Origin: JAGPUQ01 sp947084925
GTDB taxonomy: Bacteria; Pseudomonadota; Gammaproteobacteria; Pseudomonadales; Porticoccaceae
Direction of reading: 5' to 3'
Length of the DNA: 25,359 nucleotides
Assembly (NCBI GenBank): GCA_947084925.1
Contig: CAMTUJ010000033.1
Location: forward strand, 1-25,359
Shown: positions 1-7,756 of the stretch, in pieces
Layout: each line of letters starts with the position of its first letter
Numbering within the stretch: the stretch's first letter is position 1
Translations under genes and position numbers: made by a program
The notes under the pieces: model-generated
The model's input: the letters and a program-made list of their open reading frames with translations, nothing else
What the model was told of the DNA's origin: nothing
The model's database searches: none

Positions 1-1374
1 CGCTCGGGTGCCTGCATTCCGCAGCAGGGACACTGCGGAAGTCCTCTTGCGATGAGGCGGGCGAGACTGAACGCCAGCGTGGCGACCGAGTACGGAACGT
101 GTCGCTGCATCGGCGCGAGAGCCGCGCGGGCGGAAACCTTCGGGTAGGGCAGACGCTTTGAATCGAGCGGAGTTTTTTTTACTGCGCAGTCGCTCGCGCA
201 TCAAAAAGCCGTAGGCGGCGATGCACAGGCTCGCGTGATGATGAAAGCCACGCCAGTTACGCCCCTCGTAATGATGCAGTCCCAGCTCGGACTTCAGTTC
301 CTGATCGTCGCGCTCGATCCGCCAACGCCCCTGCGCGGTGGCGACGAGTGCCTTGATGGACGTGTTGGCAGGCAGCGTCGAGAACCAGTAGTGCCGTGGC
401 TCGGGATCGCCTTGCGGCCATTCGACCAGCAGCCATTGCTCGTCGTTCGGCTGACTGTCGTGGGCGGGGCGGACCCGTACGGCAGCGAAACGCGAACTCA
501 GTGCGCCAGCCGTGCCTTCGCGCCATGTCACACGGCCAAACTTCCGTGGCGCCAGGCGCTGCGCCACCTCATGCACCGACACCGGCGCGTGCTTCGCGTC
601 GCGCACCAGCCGCGTGCGCGGGCGACCGCCTTTCGGACTGGCCGGTGGCATGGTCGCCGGCTGATGCGGACCCCACCACACCGTCGTGTTATCGCGCACC
701 CCCACCATGTACTGTAGACCGCGTTCGCTGAGCTGAACGCGCCAATGTGTTTCCGTCCCGTACGCGGCATCGGCCAGCACGATGCCTTGCGGAACACCGG
801 CCGCCAACGCCGCATCGATCTGTTCCAGGGCGATCGCCGTCTTGGTGCGAAACGCGATCCCTGCGGGCACGCCCGCTTTCTGGCGCCGCGTCGCATCCTC
901 CGCCCACGCTTTGGGCAGATACAACTGATACGCCACCGGCAGGCTGCCGTGCGCGTTCGCCACTGACAGGCTCACCGCAACCTGGCAGTTGTCCGTCTTT
1001 CCCAACCGACCACAGTACTGACGGGCAACACCCACCGAATGCGCTCCTTTCTTCGCAAACCCCGTGTCATCCACGATCCAGTGACACCTCTTGCTCTGCT
1101 GACTCAGCATCGGCAGTACCTCAGCGGCCACCGCTGCCAGCAGTGCCGCATCACTCCACGGCGCGTCGGCCACCAAGTGATGCATCGACTGATGCGCCGA
1201 GCGTACGTTGTGCGGTTGAACCCGCGCGGCCATCGGCTCCACGCTTTTACGTCCACCGGGCAACATCAGCCCCTTCAGGTACCATTGTGCCGGCTGGCTC
1301 CGATCCGCGTGCGATAGCGCTGTCGCGATGACTTCTCCGTACTCCTCAAATCGCCTCTCAAGACTCTTGCCCAC
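1..1374 (-). CDS. IS701-like DDE transposase, partial, probable frame change near C-terminus
   Basis: The frame is open from a GTG at 1374 to the window edge (458 codons, no stop). A good Shine-Dalgarno (AAGAGG, 1382-1387) lies 7 nt upstream of the GTG. The translation carries IS4/IS701-style DDE blocks: WIVDDTGFAKKG, then VLADAAYGTETHW, then a C-terminal RIERDDQELKSELGLHHYEG with YxxRxW spacing. It would cut and paste its own IS. Near the 3' end the frame looks broken. The starting frame reads LPEGFRPRGSRA and then arginine- and serine-rich text, while the overlapping frame gives a protein-like tail (QRHVPYSVATLAFSLARLIA, then a CPCC motif). Either an indel at roughly 105-125 or slippage on the A8 run (T8 on the plus strand, 173-180) could join them. 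The family call rests on these motifs; the end of the element is outside the window. Confidence 0.82.
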   Translation of the reverse strand, partial: MGKSLERRFEEYGEVIATALSHADRSQPAQWYLKGLMLPGGRKSVEPMAARVQPHNVRSAHQSMHHLVADAPWSDAALLAAVAAEVLPMLSQQSKRCHWIVDDTGFAKKGAHSVGVARQYCGRLGKTDNCQVAVSLSVANAHGSLPVAYQLYLPKAWAEDATRRQKAGVPAGIAFRTKTAIALEQIDAALAAGVPQGIVLADAAYGTETHWRVQLSERGLQYMVGVRDNTTVWWGPHQPATMPPASPKGGRPRTRLVRDAKHAPVSVHEVAQRLAPRKFGRVTWREGTAGALSSRFAAVRVRPAHDSQPNDEQWLLVEWPQGDPEPRHYWFSTLPANTSIKALVATAQGRWRIERDDQELKSELGLHHYEGRNWRGFHHHASLCIAAYGFLMRERLRSKKNSARFKASALPEGFRPRGSRADAATRSVLGRHAGVQSRPPHRKRTSAVSLLRNAGTRA

Positions 1375-1451
1375 TGACAAACCTCTTGCAATGGCTGAAG
1401 TGCTTGAGACAATATCATGGATCAATTATGTTTATAACACAGTAGAATTAG
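1375..1451. other. Upstream flank of the transposase gene
   Basis: This AT-rich stretch of about 75 bp separates the transposase start from the MITE-like element. It should hold the terminal inverted repeat and promoter of the IS, but the other IS end is outside the window, so the boundary cannot be fixed. TTAG at 1448-1451 is the left copy of the target duplication of the next element. Confidence 0.4.
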
Positions 1452-1582
1452 GGATGCTCTGAATAACCGTCATGCCCGCGAAAGAGGCCGTGTGAAACCC
1501 CCGCAGACGGCAGAAATGCCGGAAATACCCGTCGTCTGGTGGGGCACAGGCCGATAGGTCCTGCCCGCCGGGCGTCTCCATG

Positions 1583-1613
1583 CGTAGGGCGGATAAGCGG
1601 AGCGCATCCGCCG
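1583..1613 (+). repeat. 31-bp dispersed repeat, copy 1 (inside MITE)
   Basis: CGTAGGGCGGATAAGCGGAG begins a 31-nt unit that reappears in opposite orientation at 1655-1685, with 26 of 31 positions matching. The motif GTAGGGYGGRTAAGCG...GCGCAYCC is a type I recognise as dispersed between genes in many proteobacteria. Confidence 0.6.
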
Positions 1614-1654
1614 TGATCGCGGCTCCGCGCTTGCCGTCGGGCGCGTGGCTTTTT

Positions 1655-1685
1655 CGGTGGGTGCGCTGCGCTTACCCACCCTACG
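1655..1685 (-). repeat. 31-bp dispersed repeat, copy 2 (inverted)
   Basis: The reverse complement starts CGTAGGGTGGGTAAGCGCAG and pairs with the copy at 1583-1613. Together they can fold into a long cruciform or stem with a loop of about 40 nt inside the 337-bp element. Confidence 0.6.
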
Positions 1686-1740
1686 ATGCCTTTTCACACA
1701 ACCTCGAAAGCGGGCATCCAGAAGGCTCTGATATTCCTGG

Positions 1741-1764
1741 GTTCCCGCTTCCGCGGGAACGACG
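1741..1764. repeat. REP-like palindrome GTTCCCGC-TTCC-GCGGGAAC
   Basis: A perfect 8-bp stem, GTTCCCGC/GCGGGAAC, with a 4-nt loop is followed by GACGA. This is the familiar half of a REP-type unit (CGTTCCCGCGnAAGCGGGAAT). A related degenerate copy, GTCATGCCCGCGAAAG, sits just inside the left end of the element at 1469-1484, with CGAAAGCGGGCATCCAG near 1705-1721. Confidence 0.55.
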
Positions 1765-1904
1765 ATTACATGGTTATTCAGAGCATCCTTAGCCATTGAC
1801 AGGCGATGGACCCGGGTCGCGGTAGTCGCGCGGATTTCAGTTCGAGCGCGTTGTCTGAACAGTGTGTGCCGGGACGCTACCGAGAATTGCCTTTTTTTCC
1901 ACCA

Positions 1905-3125
1905 TCACAATTTTCCTTCCATCAGGGTGCCGCTCTCATGGAGCGCGTCGATCTCCGCAGCGCTGCGACCGAGCAATGTGCCCAGCAGTTCGCGGTTGTG
2001 CTCGCCCAGGGTCGGCGCGCGATAGTCGGGATGGTCGGAATAGTCGGAAGTCTTGATCGGCATCCCGGGAATCTGGAATTCGCCGGCAAAACGGTCGTTC
2101 ACCGTGCGCACCGTGCCGCGGGCGACCAGGTGAGGATGCGTGAGCGTCTCGGCGACCGTCAGCACGGGCGCGCAGGGCACGCCGTGGGCTTCGAGCAGTT
2201 CGATGATGGCGGCGACGTTGGGAAATCCGGCCATCCAGCCCTCGATCATCTTTATGACCTGGTCACGCCGCGCCAGCCGGGTGGCATCGGTGGCGTAGTT
2301 CGCATCGCTCACCAGCTCCGGCCGTCCCATCGCCTTGCACAGATCCTTCCAGTGGTGCATGAAACCCATCAGCACGACATCCCCGCCGGGGCCGCGGTAG
2401 ATGCCGGCCGGGCACAGGTAAGACAGATGGCGGCCGCGGCGCGTCGGCTGGATGGTGCCGTCGCTGCCGCTGCATTGATGTACGTTGACCTCGTGGCAAT
2501 GGTAGTAGCAGTCGAGTATCGAAATATCCAGATGCTGGCCGCGTCCGGTGCGGGCGCGGTGGAGCAGGGCGGCCGCGATGGCGAAGGCGCCGTGCACGCC
2601 CGTGCTGACATCGCCGATACCGGCGAGGGGAATGTAGGGCGCGTCGTCCGCTTCGCCGATCATCGAGGTGATGCCGGAATAGGCCTGCGCGATGTAGTCG
2701 TAACCGGGCTTGCGGGACAGCGGCCCGCTCTGCCCCAATGCGGAAATCGAACACAGGATGATGTCGTCCTTCAGTTGGCGCAGATCGTCATAGGCGAGGC
2801 CCATGTCCGCCATGATGCCGGGCTTGAAGTTTTCGACCACCGCATCGCAGTGGGGCACCAGTTCCCGCACCAGGGCCAGGCCGGCGGGATCGCGCAGGTT
2901 CACGCACAGGCTCTTTTTGTTGAGGCTCTGCTGGATGATGTAGAGGCTGCGATCCCCGCGCAGCTTCGAGATACCGCGCACCATATCGCCGCCGGGGGCG
3001 GGTTCGATCTTGATCACCTCGGCGCCCAGTTCCGCGAACATGCGCGTGCAGCTCGGCCCCGCCAGGGCGCGGGTGAGGTCGAGAATTCGTATGCCGGTCA
3101 ACAGATGTTCGTTGGGCTGTGCCAT
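1905..3125 (-). CDS. Class III CoA-transferase (CaiB/BaiF family)
   Basis: A 406-residue cytoplasmic enzyme that moves CoA between an acyl-CoA and a carboxylic acid. Family hallmarks are the N-terminal GIRILDLTRALAGPSCTRMF, then GAEVIKIEPAPGGD, NLRDPAG, DAVVENFKPG, and AGIGDVSTGVHG. The Asp in the last motif (D172) lines up with the catalytic Asp169 of formyl-CoA transferase. TGRGQHLDISILD follows as usual. The length is typical. The ATG at 3125 is preceded by GGAAGG with 8-nt spacing. It stands alone on the minus strand, divergent from recQ, so no operon partner hints at the substrate. Carnitine, formate/oxalate, succinate and aromatic acids are all possible. Family assignment is firm, substrate unknown. 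Confidence 0.9.
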   Translation of the reverse strand: MAQPNEHLLTGIRILDLTRALAGPSCTRMFAELGAEVIKIEPAPGGDMVRGISKLRGDRSLYIIQQSLNKKSLCVNLRDPAGLALVRELVPHCDAVVENFKPGIMADMGLAYDDLRQLKDDIILCSISALGQSGPLSRKPGYDYIAQAYSGITSMIGEADDAPYIPLAGIGDVSTGVHGAFAIAAALLHRARTGRGQHLDISILDCYYHCHEVNVHQCSGSDGTIQPTRRGRHLSYLCPAGIYRGPGGDVVLMGFMHHWKDLCKAMGRPELVSDANYATDATRLARRDQVIKMIEGWMAGFPNVAAIIELLEAHGVPCAPVLTVAETLTHPHLVARGTVRTVNDRFAGEFQIPGMPIKTSDYSDHPDYRAPTLGEHNRELLGTLLGRSAAEIDALHESGTLMEGKL

Positions 3126-3406
3126 GGGAGGACCTTCCGGTTACGTAATTTATTGTAATGATGGCCCCTGCGCGCGGGCGCGAGGCCGCGAAGGCGAGGC
3201 CGCACCGGAGGGGGAGGTCGCGCCCGTTCAATGCTGGCGGATATTTCCTGTCGAAAGCAAGGCCCGTGTCCGGTCGGTGATGGAGGGAGTCAGCCGGCGC
3301 TGATGGGCAAAGGGGTTTGGCGACACTGCGCGGGATAGCTCGGCGGAGTCCCGGGCCGCTGGAGTCGCACAAGCGGCAAGCAGCCATCGCCAATACAATG
3401 TCACGG
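3126..3406. promoter_or_regulatory. Divergent intergenic region between CoA-transferase and recQ
   Basis: This 281-bp stretch has no gene. Close to the CoA-transferase start is an AT-rich island holding the palindrome TTACGTAA (3141-3148) and, on the minus strand, a TACAAT -10-like hexamer (3152-3157). No good -35 box is visible in the GC-rich DNA behind it. The palindrome is a possible operator for a local regulator, but no regulator gene is nearby. No convincing recQ promoter was found. Confidence 0.3.
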
Positions 3407-5212
3407 ATGACCAACACCCCACTCCAGATCCTTCAGTCCGTCTTCGGCTACCCGGCGTTCCGTCCACCCCAGGGCGAGGTGATCGATACGCTGCTGGCCG
3501 GCACCGATGCCCTGGTGCTGATGCCCACCGGCGGCGGCAAGTCGCTGTGCTATCAGGTGCCCGCCATGCTGTTGCCGGGCACCGCCGTGGTGGTGTCGCC
3601 ATTGATCGCGCTGATGCAGGACCAAGTGGCCGCGTTGCGGCAGGCCGGCGTGGCGGCGGACTTTCTCAACTCTTCGCAGACGGCGGACGAATCCCGCGCG
3701 GTGACCCGGCGCCTGCTGGCCGGCGAGCTGGATCTCCTCTATCTGGCGCCGGAGCGGTTGGTGCAGGAGTTCATGCTGGACCTGCTGGCGCGGGTGCGCA
3801 TCAACCTGTTCGCCATCGACGAGGCTCATTGCGTGTCCCAGTGGGGACACGATTTCCGCCCCGAATACATCCGCCTCGACGTGCTCCATCAGCGTTTTCC
3901 CGAGGTGCCGCGGATCGCGCTGACCGCCACCGCCGACGAACCCACCCGGCAGGAGATCCTGCGCCGCCTCGATCTGGAGCGGGCGCGGGTATTCATCAGC
4001 GGCTTCGACCGCCCCAACATCCGCTACCGCATCGCCGAGGGTGGCAGTGGCGGGCGCGACAAGCTGCTGCGCTTCATCCGCGACGAACACCCGGGCGAGG
4101 CGGGTATCGTCTATTGCCTGTCGCGCAAGCGGGTGGATGAAATCGCGGACTGGCTCGGCGGCCACGCGCTGGTGGCGCTGCCCTATCACGCCGGCATGAG
4201 CAACGAACAGCGCGAGGCCAATCAGCGTCGCTTTCTCAATGAAGAAGGCATCATCATGGTCGCCACCATCGCCTTCGGCATGGGTATCGACAAGCCCAAT
4301 GTGCGCTTTGTGGCGCACATCAATCTGCCCAAAAGCGTCGAGGCCTACTATCAGGAAACCGGCCGCGCCGGGCGCGACGGCCTGCCCGCCGATGCCTGGA
4401 TGCTGTACGGCCTGCAGGATGTGATCACCCTGCGCCAGATGATGGAGGGCTCCACGGCGGAGGAGCAGTACAAGCGCGTCGAGCGCCACAAGCTCGACGC
4501 CATGCTCGGCCTGTGCGAAATGACCAGTTGCCGGCGCCAGGCGCTGCTAACCTACTTCGGCGATCCGGAGCCGGAGCCCTGCGGCAACTGCGATAACTGT
4601 CTCACGCCGCCGCAGACCTGGGATGCGACCGATGCCGCGCGCAAGGCGCTGTCCTGCGTGCACCGCACCGGGCAGCGGTTCGGCGTCAACTACCTGATCG
4701 ACGTGCTGCATGGCAAAGTCGATGAGCGCGTGCAGCGCTTCGGCCACGACAAAATCACCACCTTCGGCATCGGCACCGAGCTGAGCACTCCGGTGTGGCG
4801 CAGCCTGTTTCGCCAGTTGATCGCGCGCGGTCTGCTCAATGTGGATGCCGAAGGTCACGGCGGTCTGTGCCTGGCGGAGCGCTGTCGTCCGGTATTGCAG
4901 GGCGTGGAACAACTGTGGCTGCGCAAGGAGCTGCCCGCGGAGCGCGCGACCCGAAAAGCGCGCGCGGCGGGCGCTACCGTGGCGGGGGCGGATGCCGGGT
5001 TGTGGGAAGCGCTGCGCCGGCGGCGGCGGGAGTTGGCCGCTGAGCAGGGCGTGCCACCCTATGCCATTTTCCACGACGCCACCCTGATGGAACTGATGGC
5101 GCAGCGGCCGCAAACCTTGCGGGAGATGGCGCGCATTTCCGGGATCGGCAGCCGCAAGCTCGCTGCCTACGGCAACATCTTTCTGGAGTTGATCGCTGAA
5201 CATGTCTGCTGA
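3407..5212 (+). CDS. recQ: ATP-dependent DNA helicase RecQ
   Basis: A 601-residue 3'-5' SF2 helicase of the RecF recombination/repair pathway. Visible in order: the Q-motif region (FGYPAFRPPQGEVI), Walker A LMPTGGGKSLCYQVP (K45), DEAH box AIDEAHCVSQWGHDFRPEY (D138), motif III ALTATA, motif V ATIAFGMGIDKPNVRFVAH, and motif VI QETGRAGRDG. These are followed by the RecQ-Ct zinc site (C-R-R-Q... then CGNCDNC), a winged helix, and an HRDC domain near the C-terminus (YAIFHDATLMELMAQRP, ISGIGSRKLAAYG). The length matches the family. ATG 3407 is chosen because family members begin about 40 residues before Walker A. ATG 3398 (3 codons earlier) is equally possible; neither has a clear Shine-Dalgarno. 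Confidence 0.95.
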   Translation: MTNTPLQILQSVFGYPAFRPPQGEVIDTLLAGTDALVLMPTGGGKSLCYQVPAMLLPGTAVVVSPLIALMQDQVAALRQAGVAADFLNSSQTADESRAVTRRLLAGELDLLYLAPERLVQEFMLDLLARVRINLFAIDEAHCVSQWGHDFRPEYIRLDVLHQRFPEVPRIALTATADEPTRQEILRRLDLERARVFISGFDRPNIRYRIAEGGSGGRDKLLRFIRDEHPGEAGIVYCLSRKRVDEIADWLGGHALVALPYHAGMSNEQREANQRRFLNEEGIIMVATIAFGMGIDKPNVRFVAHINLPKSVEAYYQETGRAGRDGLPADAWMLYGLQDVITLRQMMEGSTAEEQYKRVERHKLDAMLGLCEMTSCRRQALLTYFGDPEPEPCGNCDNCLTPPQTWDATDAARKALSCVHRTGQRFGVNYLIDVLHGKVDERVQRFGHDKITTFGIGTELSTPVWRSLFRQLIARGLLNVDAEGHGGLCLAERCRPVLQGVEQLWLRKELPAERATRKARAAGATVAGADAGLWEALRRRRRELAAEQGVPPYAIFHDATLMELMAQRPQTLREMARISGIGSRKLAAYGNIFLELIAEHVC

Positions 5213-5257
5213 CGTACCGGCACGCCAGTGGCGGCGCAAAACCTGGCGAACAGTTTC

Positions 5258-5869
5258 ATGCTGAAGCGATTGTTCTTCGCCTTCATCGTGCTGTTGGGCC
5301 TGGCGCAGGCCTGGGATCGCTTCACGCATCGCGCGATCACGCGACCGGACGGCGTGCTGGTTGCGGTAGAACCACGGCAAACGGAAGTCGAGGATGCGGG
5401 TCCGTTCGCATTCAGGGAGTTCACGCTGACCCCGCTCGCAAAATTTTCGCTGCACGGACGCGTGCTGCTGGCGTCGCGTTATCGCCTCGGCCGGGAAGCG
5501 TCACTGGCGCCCTACGATCTCGGCATCGGCTGGCAGCGCATGTCCGATTCCGCGGTGTTGCGCGGACTGAGCCTGTCGCAATCCGCGCGCTTTCTGCACT
5601 GGCGCTGGCGCGATGCGCCACCGATCCCGGAAACCGAAATCACGCGCTCGGCGGCCAACATCCATCTCATTCCCGCGAGCCGTTACATCGAGACTCGCAT
5701 CGCCGCGCTGCGGCCGGGGCAGCTTGTGTCCTTGCAGGGTCGCCTGGTCGAGGCGTCGCGCCCGGATGGTTGGCGCTGGCGCAGCTCATTGAGCCGCAGT
5801 GACAGTGGCAACGGCGCGTGCGAGCTGCTGTACGTCGAGGCCATTGACGAGGAGGGAGGGGCTGGATGA
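5258..5869 (+). CDS. Small membrane-anchored protein of unknown function
   Basis: A 203-residue product starting MLKRLFFAFIVLLGLAQAWD, i.e. one N-terminal transmembrane or uncleaved signal segment with positive residues ahead of it. The remaining roughly 180 residues should be periplasmic. I do not recognise a named domain. The body has short hydrophobic beta-rich stretches (YDLGIGWQRMSDSAVLRGLSL, HLIPASRYIETRIAALRPGQ, VSLQGRLVEA), and the GQLVSLQGRLVEA part resembles an OB-like or SURF1-like strand pair. It starts 45 nt after recQ on the same strand and may be co-transcribed with it. An earlier GTG at 5228 is in frame but would put ten polar residues before the membrane segment. It is probably real, since codon use matches its neighbours; function unknown. 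Confidence 0.7.
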   Translation: MLKRLFFAFIVLLGLAQAWDRFTHRAITRPDGVLVAVEPRQTEVEDAGPFAFREFTLTPLAKFSLHGRVLLASRYRLGREASLAPYDLGIGWQRMSDSAVLRGLSLSQSARFLHWRWRDAPPIPETEITRSAANIHLIPASRYIETRIAALRPGQLVSLQGRLVEASRPDGWRWRSSLSRSDSGNGACELLYVEAIDEEGGAG

Positions 5870-5907
5870 CAGACTTCGGCAGGTCCTGGCGGCTTGCTCA
5901 ATAACCG

Positions 5908-6429
5908 TCAATTCAGTACGCGCCGGGCTCCGGTGTAACCGCGCAGCCAGTAGCGGTCGACCAACCGATCGAGGCGCACCCGCCCGCCCGTGCTGGGGGC
6001 ATGCACAAAACGTCCGTCACCCACATAGATGCCGGCATGATTTACGTTGCGGCCACCTTTCACCTTGAACAGCAGCAGATCGCCGGGTTGCAGCGCATCG
6101 GCGGGTGGCTTGTCGGTCCGCAGTGCGCTCAGTTCGGCGGTGGTGCGCGGCAGATCGATGCCGGCGGCCTCGCGGTAGACGTAGTGGATCAGGCCGCTGC
6201 AATCGAAGCCGGTGGCGGGCGAAGAGCCACCGTAGCGATAGGGTGCGCCGATCAGGCCCATGGCCCGGATCTGAACCTCGGCCTGCGCCTTGCCGACCGC
6301 CCGGCCGGGCGCGGATTGTTGGCCGATGGGCGCGGGTGCGCTGGAGCAGCCTGCCAGCAGGCCCAGCAGCAGCGCGATCAGGAAAGCTGCTGATCGCGAG
6401 CTGCGCGCGCGGTTACCTGCAAGGGTCAC
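5908..6429 (-). CDS. NlpC/P60 family lipoprotein (cell-wall peptidase)
   Basis: A 173-residue secreted cysteine peptidase that probably cleaves the stem peptides of peptidoglycan. A lipoprotein signal is clear: a basic start, a hydrophobic core (AAFLIALLLGLLAG), then the lipobox LLAGC with Cys28 as the lipidated residue. The NlpC/P60 domain follows: GAPYRYGGSSPATGFDCSGL (nucleophile Cys in DCSGL), QPGDLLLF, VNHAGIYVGDGRFVHAPS (catalytic His in HAGIY) and a basic tail. Length is standard for the Spr/NlpC type. The start is a GTG with no strong Shine-Dalgarno. It converges on the preceding plus-strand gene with a 38-bp gap, so the two ends share terminator space. Confidence 0.92.
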   Translation of the reverse strand: MTLAGNRARSSRSAAFLIALLLGLLAGCSSAPAPIGQQSAPGRAVGKAQAEVQIRAMGLIGAPYRYGGSSPATGFDCSGLIHYVYREAAGIDLPRTTAELSALRTDKPPADALQPGDLLLFKVKGGRNVNHAGIYVGDGRFVHAPSTGGRVRLDRLVDRYWLRGYTGARRVLN

Positions 6430-6700
6430 GGTGATGGTCTCGGCCTGGTTCCGGTAAGGGCGTGGGGCGCCGGTGCGGGGCGCGCACTGCCAGAACGTCT
6501 ATGGTAACTTGTAGGCGCACCCCGGTGATGTGAATCGCTGGGGCGCGCACCGGCGGAGCGGGCGGAATCCTGGATTCGGCGTGACGCGGCGCAGGTGCTG
6601 AATTCGTGACAGACGAACCCATACCAATAACTTAACCAAGGTCAGGTTGCGTCCGTGTGCAGGCGCAGCGGGGGCCTGGGCCTACCGGAGATGACGCGCC
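6430..6700. other. Divergent intergenic region, no gene seen
   Basis: These 271 bp lie between the NlpC/P60 gene (leftward) and the cyclase gene (rightward) and should contain both promoters. I see no convincing -35/-10 pair, repeat or RNA gene. GGAG about 10 nt ahead of ATG 6701 is the likely ribosome binding site for the cyclase gene. Confidence 0.4.
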
Positions 6701-7660
6701 ATGACGACAAAACTTTTTTCCGAACTCTTGCAGAACAGCCCGAAGAACTGGGGCCGCTGGGGCCCCGACGACGAAGTCGGAGCACTCAATTTTCTGACCA
6801 GCAAGGAAATTCTGCGCGGCGTGCAAGCCGTCAAGCAGGGCAAGGTGTTCATGCTGGGGGTGCCGGTGGCGCGGCCGGGCGGCGATCCCATCTATCCCGG
6901 GCGTGGCCAGACCACGCGCACCATGGCGATGGACAAGGGGCACTACATGAACTGCCACGCCCATTCGTTTCCGGGCGGGATGGAATACGCCGACGACGTG
7001 ATTTTCATGTATCTGCAGGGCACCACTCAATACGACGCGCTCGGTCACGTCTGGTATGACGACCAGCTCTACAACGGCTATGACGCCAAGACGACCATCG
7101 GCGGACTCCAGAAGTGCAGCGTCGAGAAGATCGCCAATCGCGGCGTGGTCGGGCGCGGCATTCTGCTCGATGTCGCCCGTTACAAGGGCGTGAAACACTT
7201 GCAGGCCAATGAAGGCATCAGCCTCGACGATGTGCTGAAAACCGCCGAGATGCAGAAATGTACCATCGAAAAACACGACATCCTGCTGATTCACACCGGC
7301 TGGCTGAAGCGTTTTTACGACGAGGGCGTGGATGCCTTTTTCCCTGGCAGGACGATGAGCGAACCGGGCCTCGCCTACAGTCCCGAACTGGTCGACTGGT
7401 TTCACAAAATGGAAATTCCCTCGTTCGGCACGGATACGGTTGCGTCCGAGCAGACCATGCATCCGGAGTCGGGGACCATGATTCCGCTGCACGCGGCGCT
7501 GTTGCGTAATCTGGGTGTGGTGTTCAACGAAATCGACTGGCTGTACGACCTGGCCGAGGACTGCGCGAAGGACGGTCAGTACACCTTCCTGTTTGTCGGC
7601 GCACCGCTCAAGGTCGTGGCCGGTGCCGGATCACCGGTCAATCCAGCCGTCATCAAATAG
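6701..7660 (+). CDS. Cyclase-family (PF04199-type) metal-dependent hydrolase
   Basis: A 319-residue protein of the cyclase/kynurenine-formamidase-like superfamily. Signs are the N-terminal NWGRWGPDDEVGALNFLT block, a core YLQGTTQYDALGHVWYDD, GRGILLDVARYKG, DILLIHTGWLKRFY, and a C-terminal IPLHAALLRNLGVVFNEIDWLYDLA. The canonical metal motif HxGTHxDxxxH appears here as QGTTQYDALGH. The Asp and last His are kept, while two His become Gln and the Gly becomes Thr. I believe this is typical of the longer GWG-type subfamily rather than damage, but could not check. Such enzymes open or close lactone or amide rings; the substrate is unknown. It is followed 96 bp later by a transporter remnant, which may once have moved its substrate. 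Confidence 0.85.
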   Translation: MTTKLFSELLQNSPKNWGRWGPDDEVGALNFLTSKEILRGVQAVKQGKVFMLGVPVARPGGDPIYPGRGQTTRTMAMDKGHYMNCHAHSFPGGMEYADDVIFMYLQGTTQYDALGHVWYDDQLYNGYDAKTTIGGLQKCSVEKIANRGVVGRGILLDVARYKGVKHLQANEGISLDDVLKTAEMQKCTIEKHDILLIHTGWLKRFYDEGVDAFFPGRTMSEPGLAYSPELVDWFHKMEIPSFGTDTVASEQTMHPESGTMIPLHAALLRNLGVVFNEIDWLYDLAEDCAKDGQYTFLFVGAPLKVVAGAGSPVNPAVIK

Positions 7661-7688
7661 TCCGCGCCAGCGGGCCGCTGGCCGACTT

Positions 7689-7728
7689 CGACCCTCGCTC
7701 GCGGACGCGGGTTCGTGAGCGAGGGTCG
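7689..7728. terminator. Strong hairpin after the cyclase gene
   Basis: A perfect 12-bp stem, CGACCCTCGCTC (7689-7700) with GAGCGAGGGTCG (7717-7728), encloses a 16-nt loop. A smaller hairpin CCAGCG-GGC-CGCTGG sits just before it at about 7665-7680. No T-run follows, so this is at best a weak or Rho-aided terminator, or an mRNA-stabilising structure. Confidence 0.4.
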
Positions 7729-7756
7729 AGGGATACCGATTCATGAGAACTCCCGT

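Larger units (their letters stand above)
1452..1788. mobile_element. MITE-like non-autonomous element, IS5-type ends
   Basis: Perfect 17-bp terminal inverted repeats, GGATGCTCTGAATAACC at 1452-1468 and its reverse complement at 1772-1788, bound a 337-bp segment with no credible gene. TTAG directly flanks both ends (1448-1451 and 1789-1792), which is a clean 4-bp target duplication. The GGA...GAATAA pattern of the repeat and a YTAR target are as I recall for the IS5 subgroup of the IS5 family, so I infer an IS5-derived element mobilised in trans. The interior is made of smaller palindromic dispersed repeats (separate entries). The intact ends and duplication suggest a fairly recent insertion. 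The parent transposase is not in the window. Confidence 0.72.

Noticed and set aside
1583..1685. Inverted 31-bp units considered as a CRISPR or a terminator pair
   Set aside because: Only two units, in opposite orientation, with mismatches and no spacer array; better read as dispersed repeats within a MITE.
1806..3158. A 450-codon open frame on the plus strand, opposite the CoA-transferase
   Set aside because: Shadow of a well-supported gene; composition is that of antisense GC-rich DNA.
3401..4489. A 362-codon minus-strand frame opposite recQ
   Set aside because: Antisense shadow of the helicase domain.
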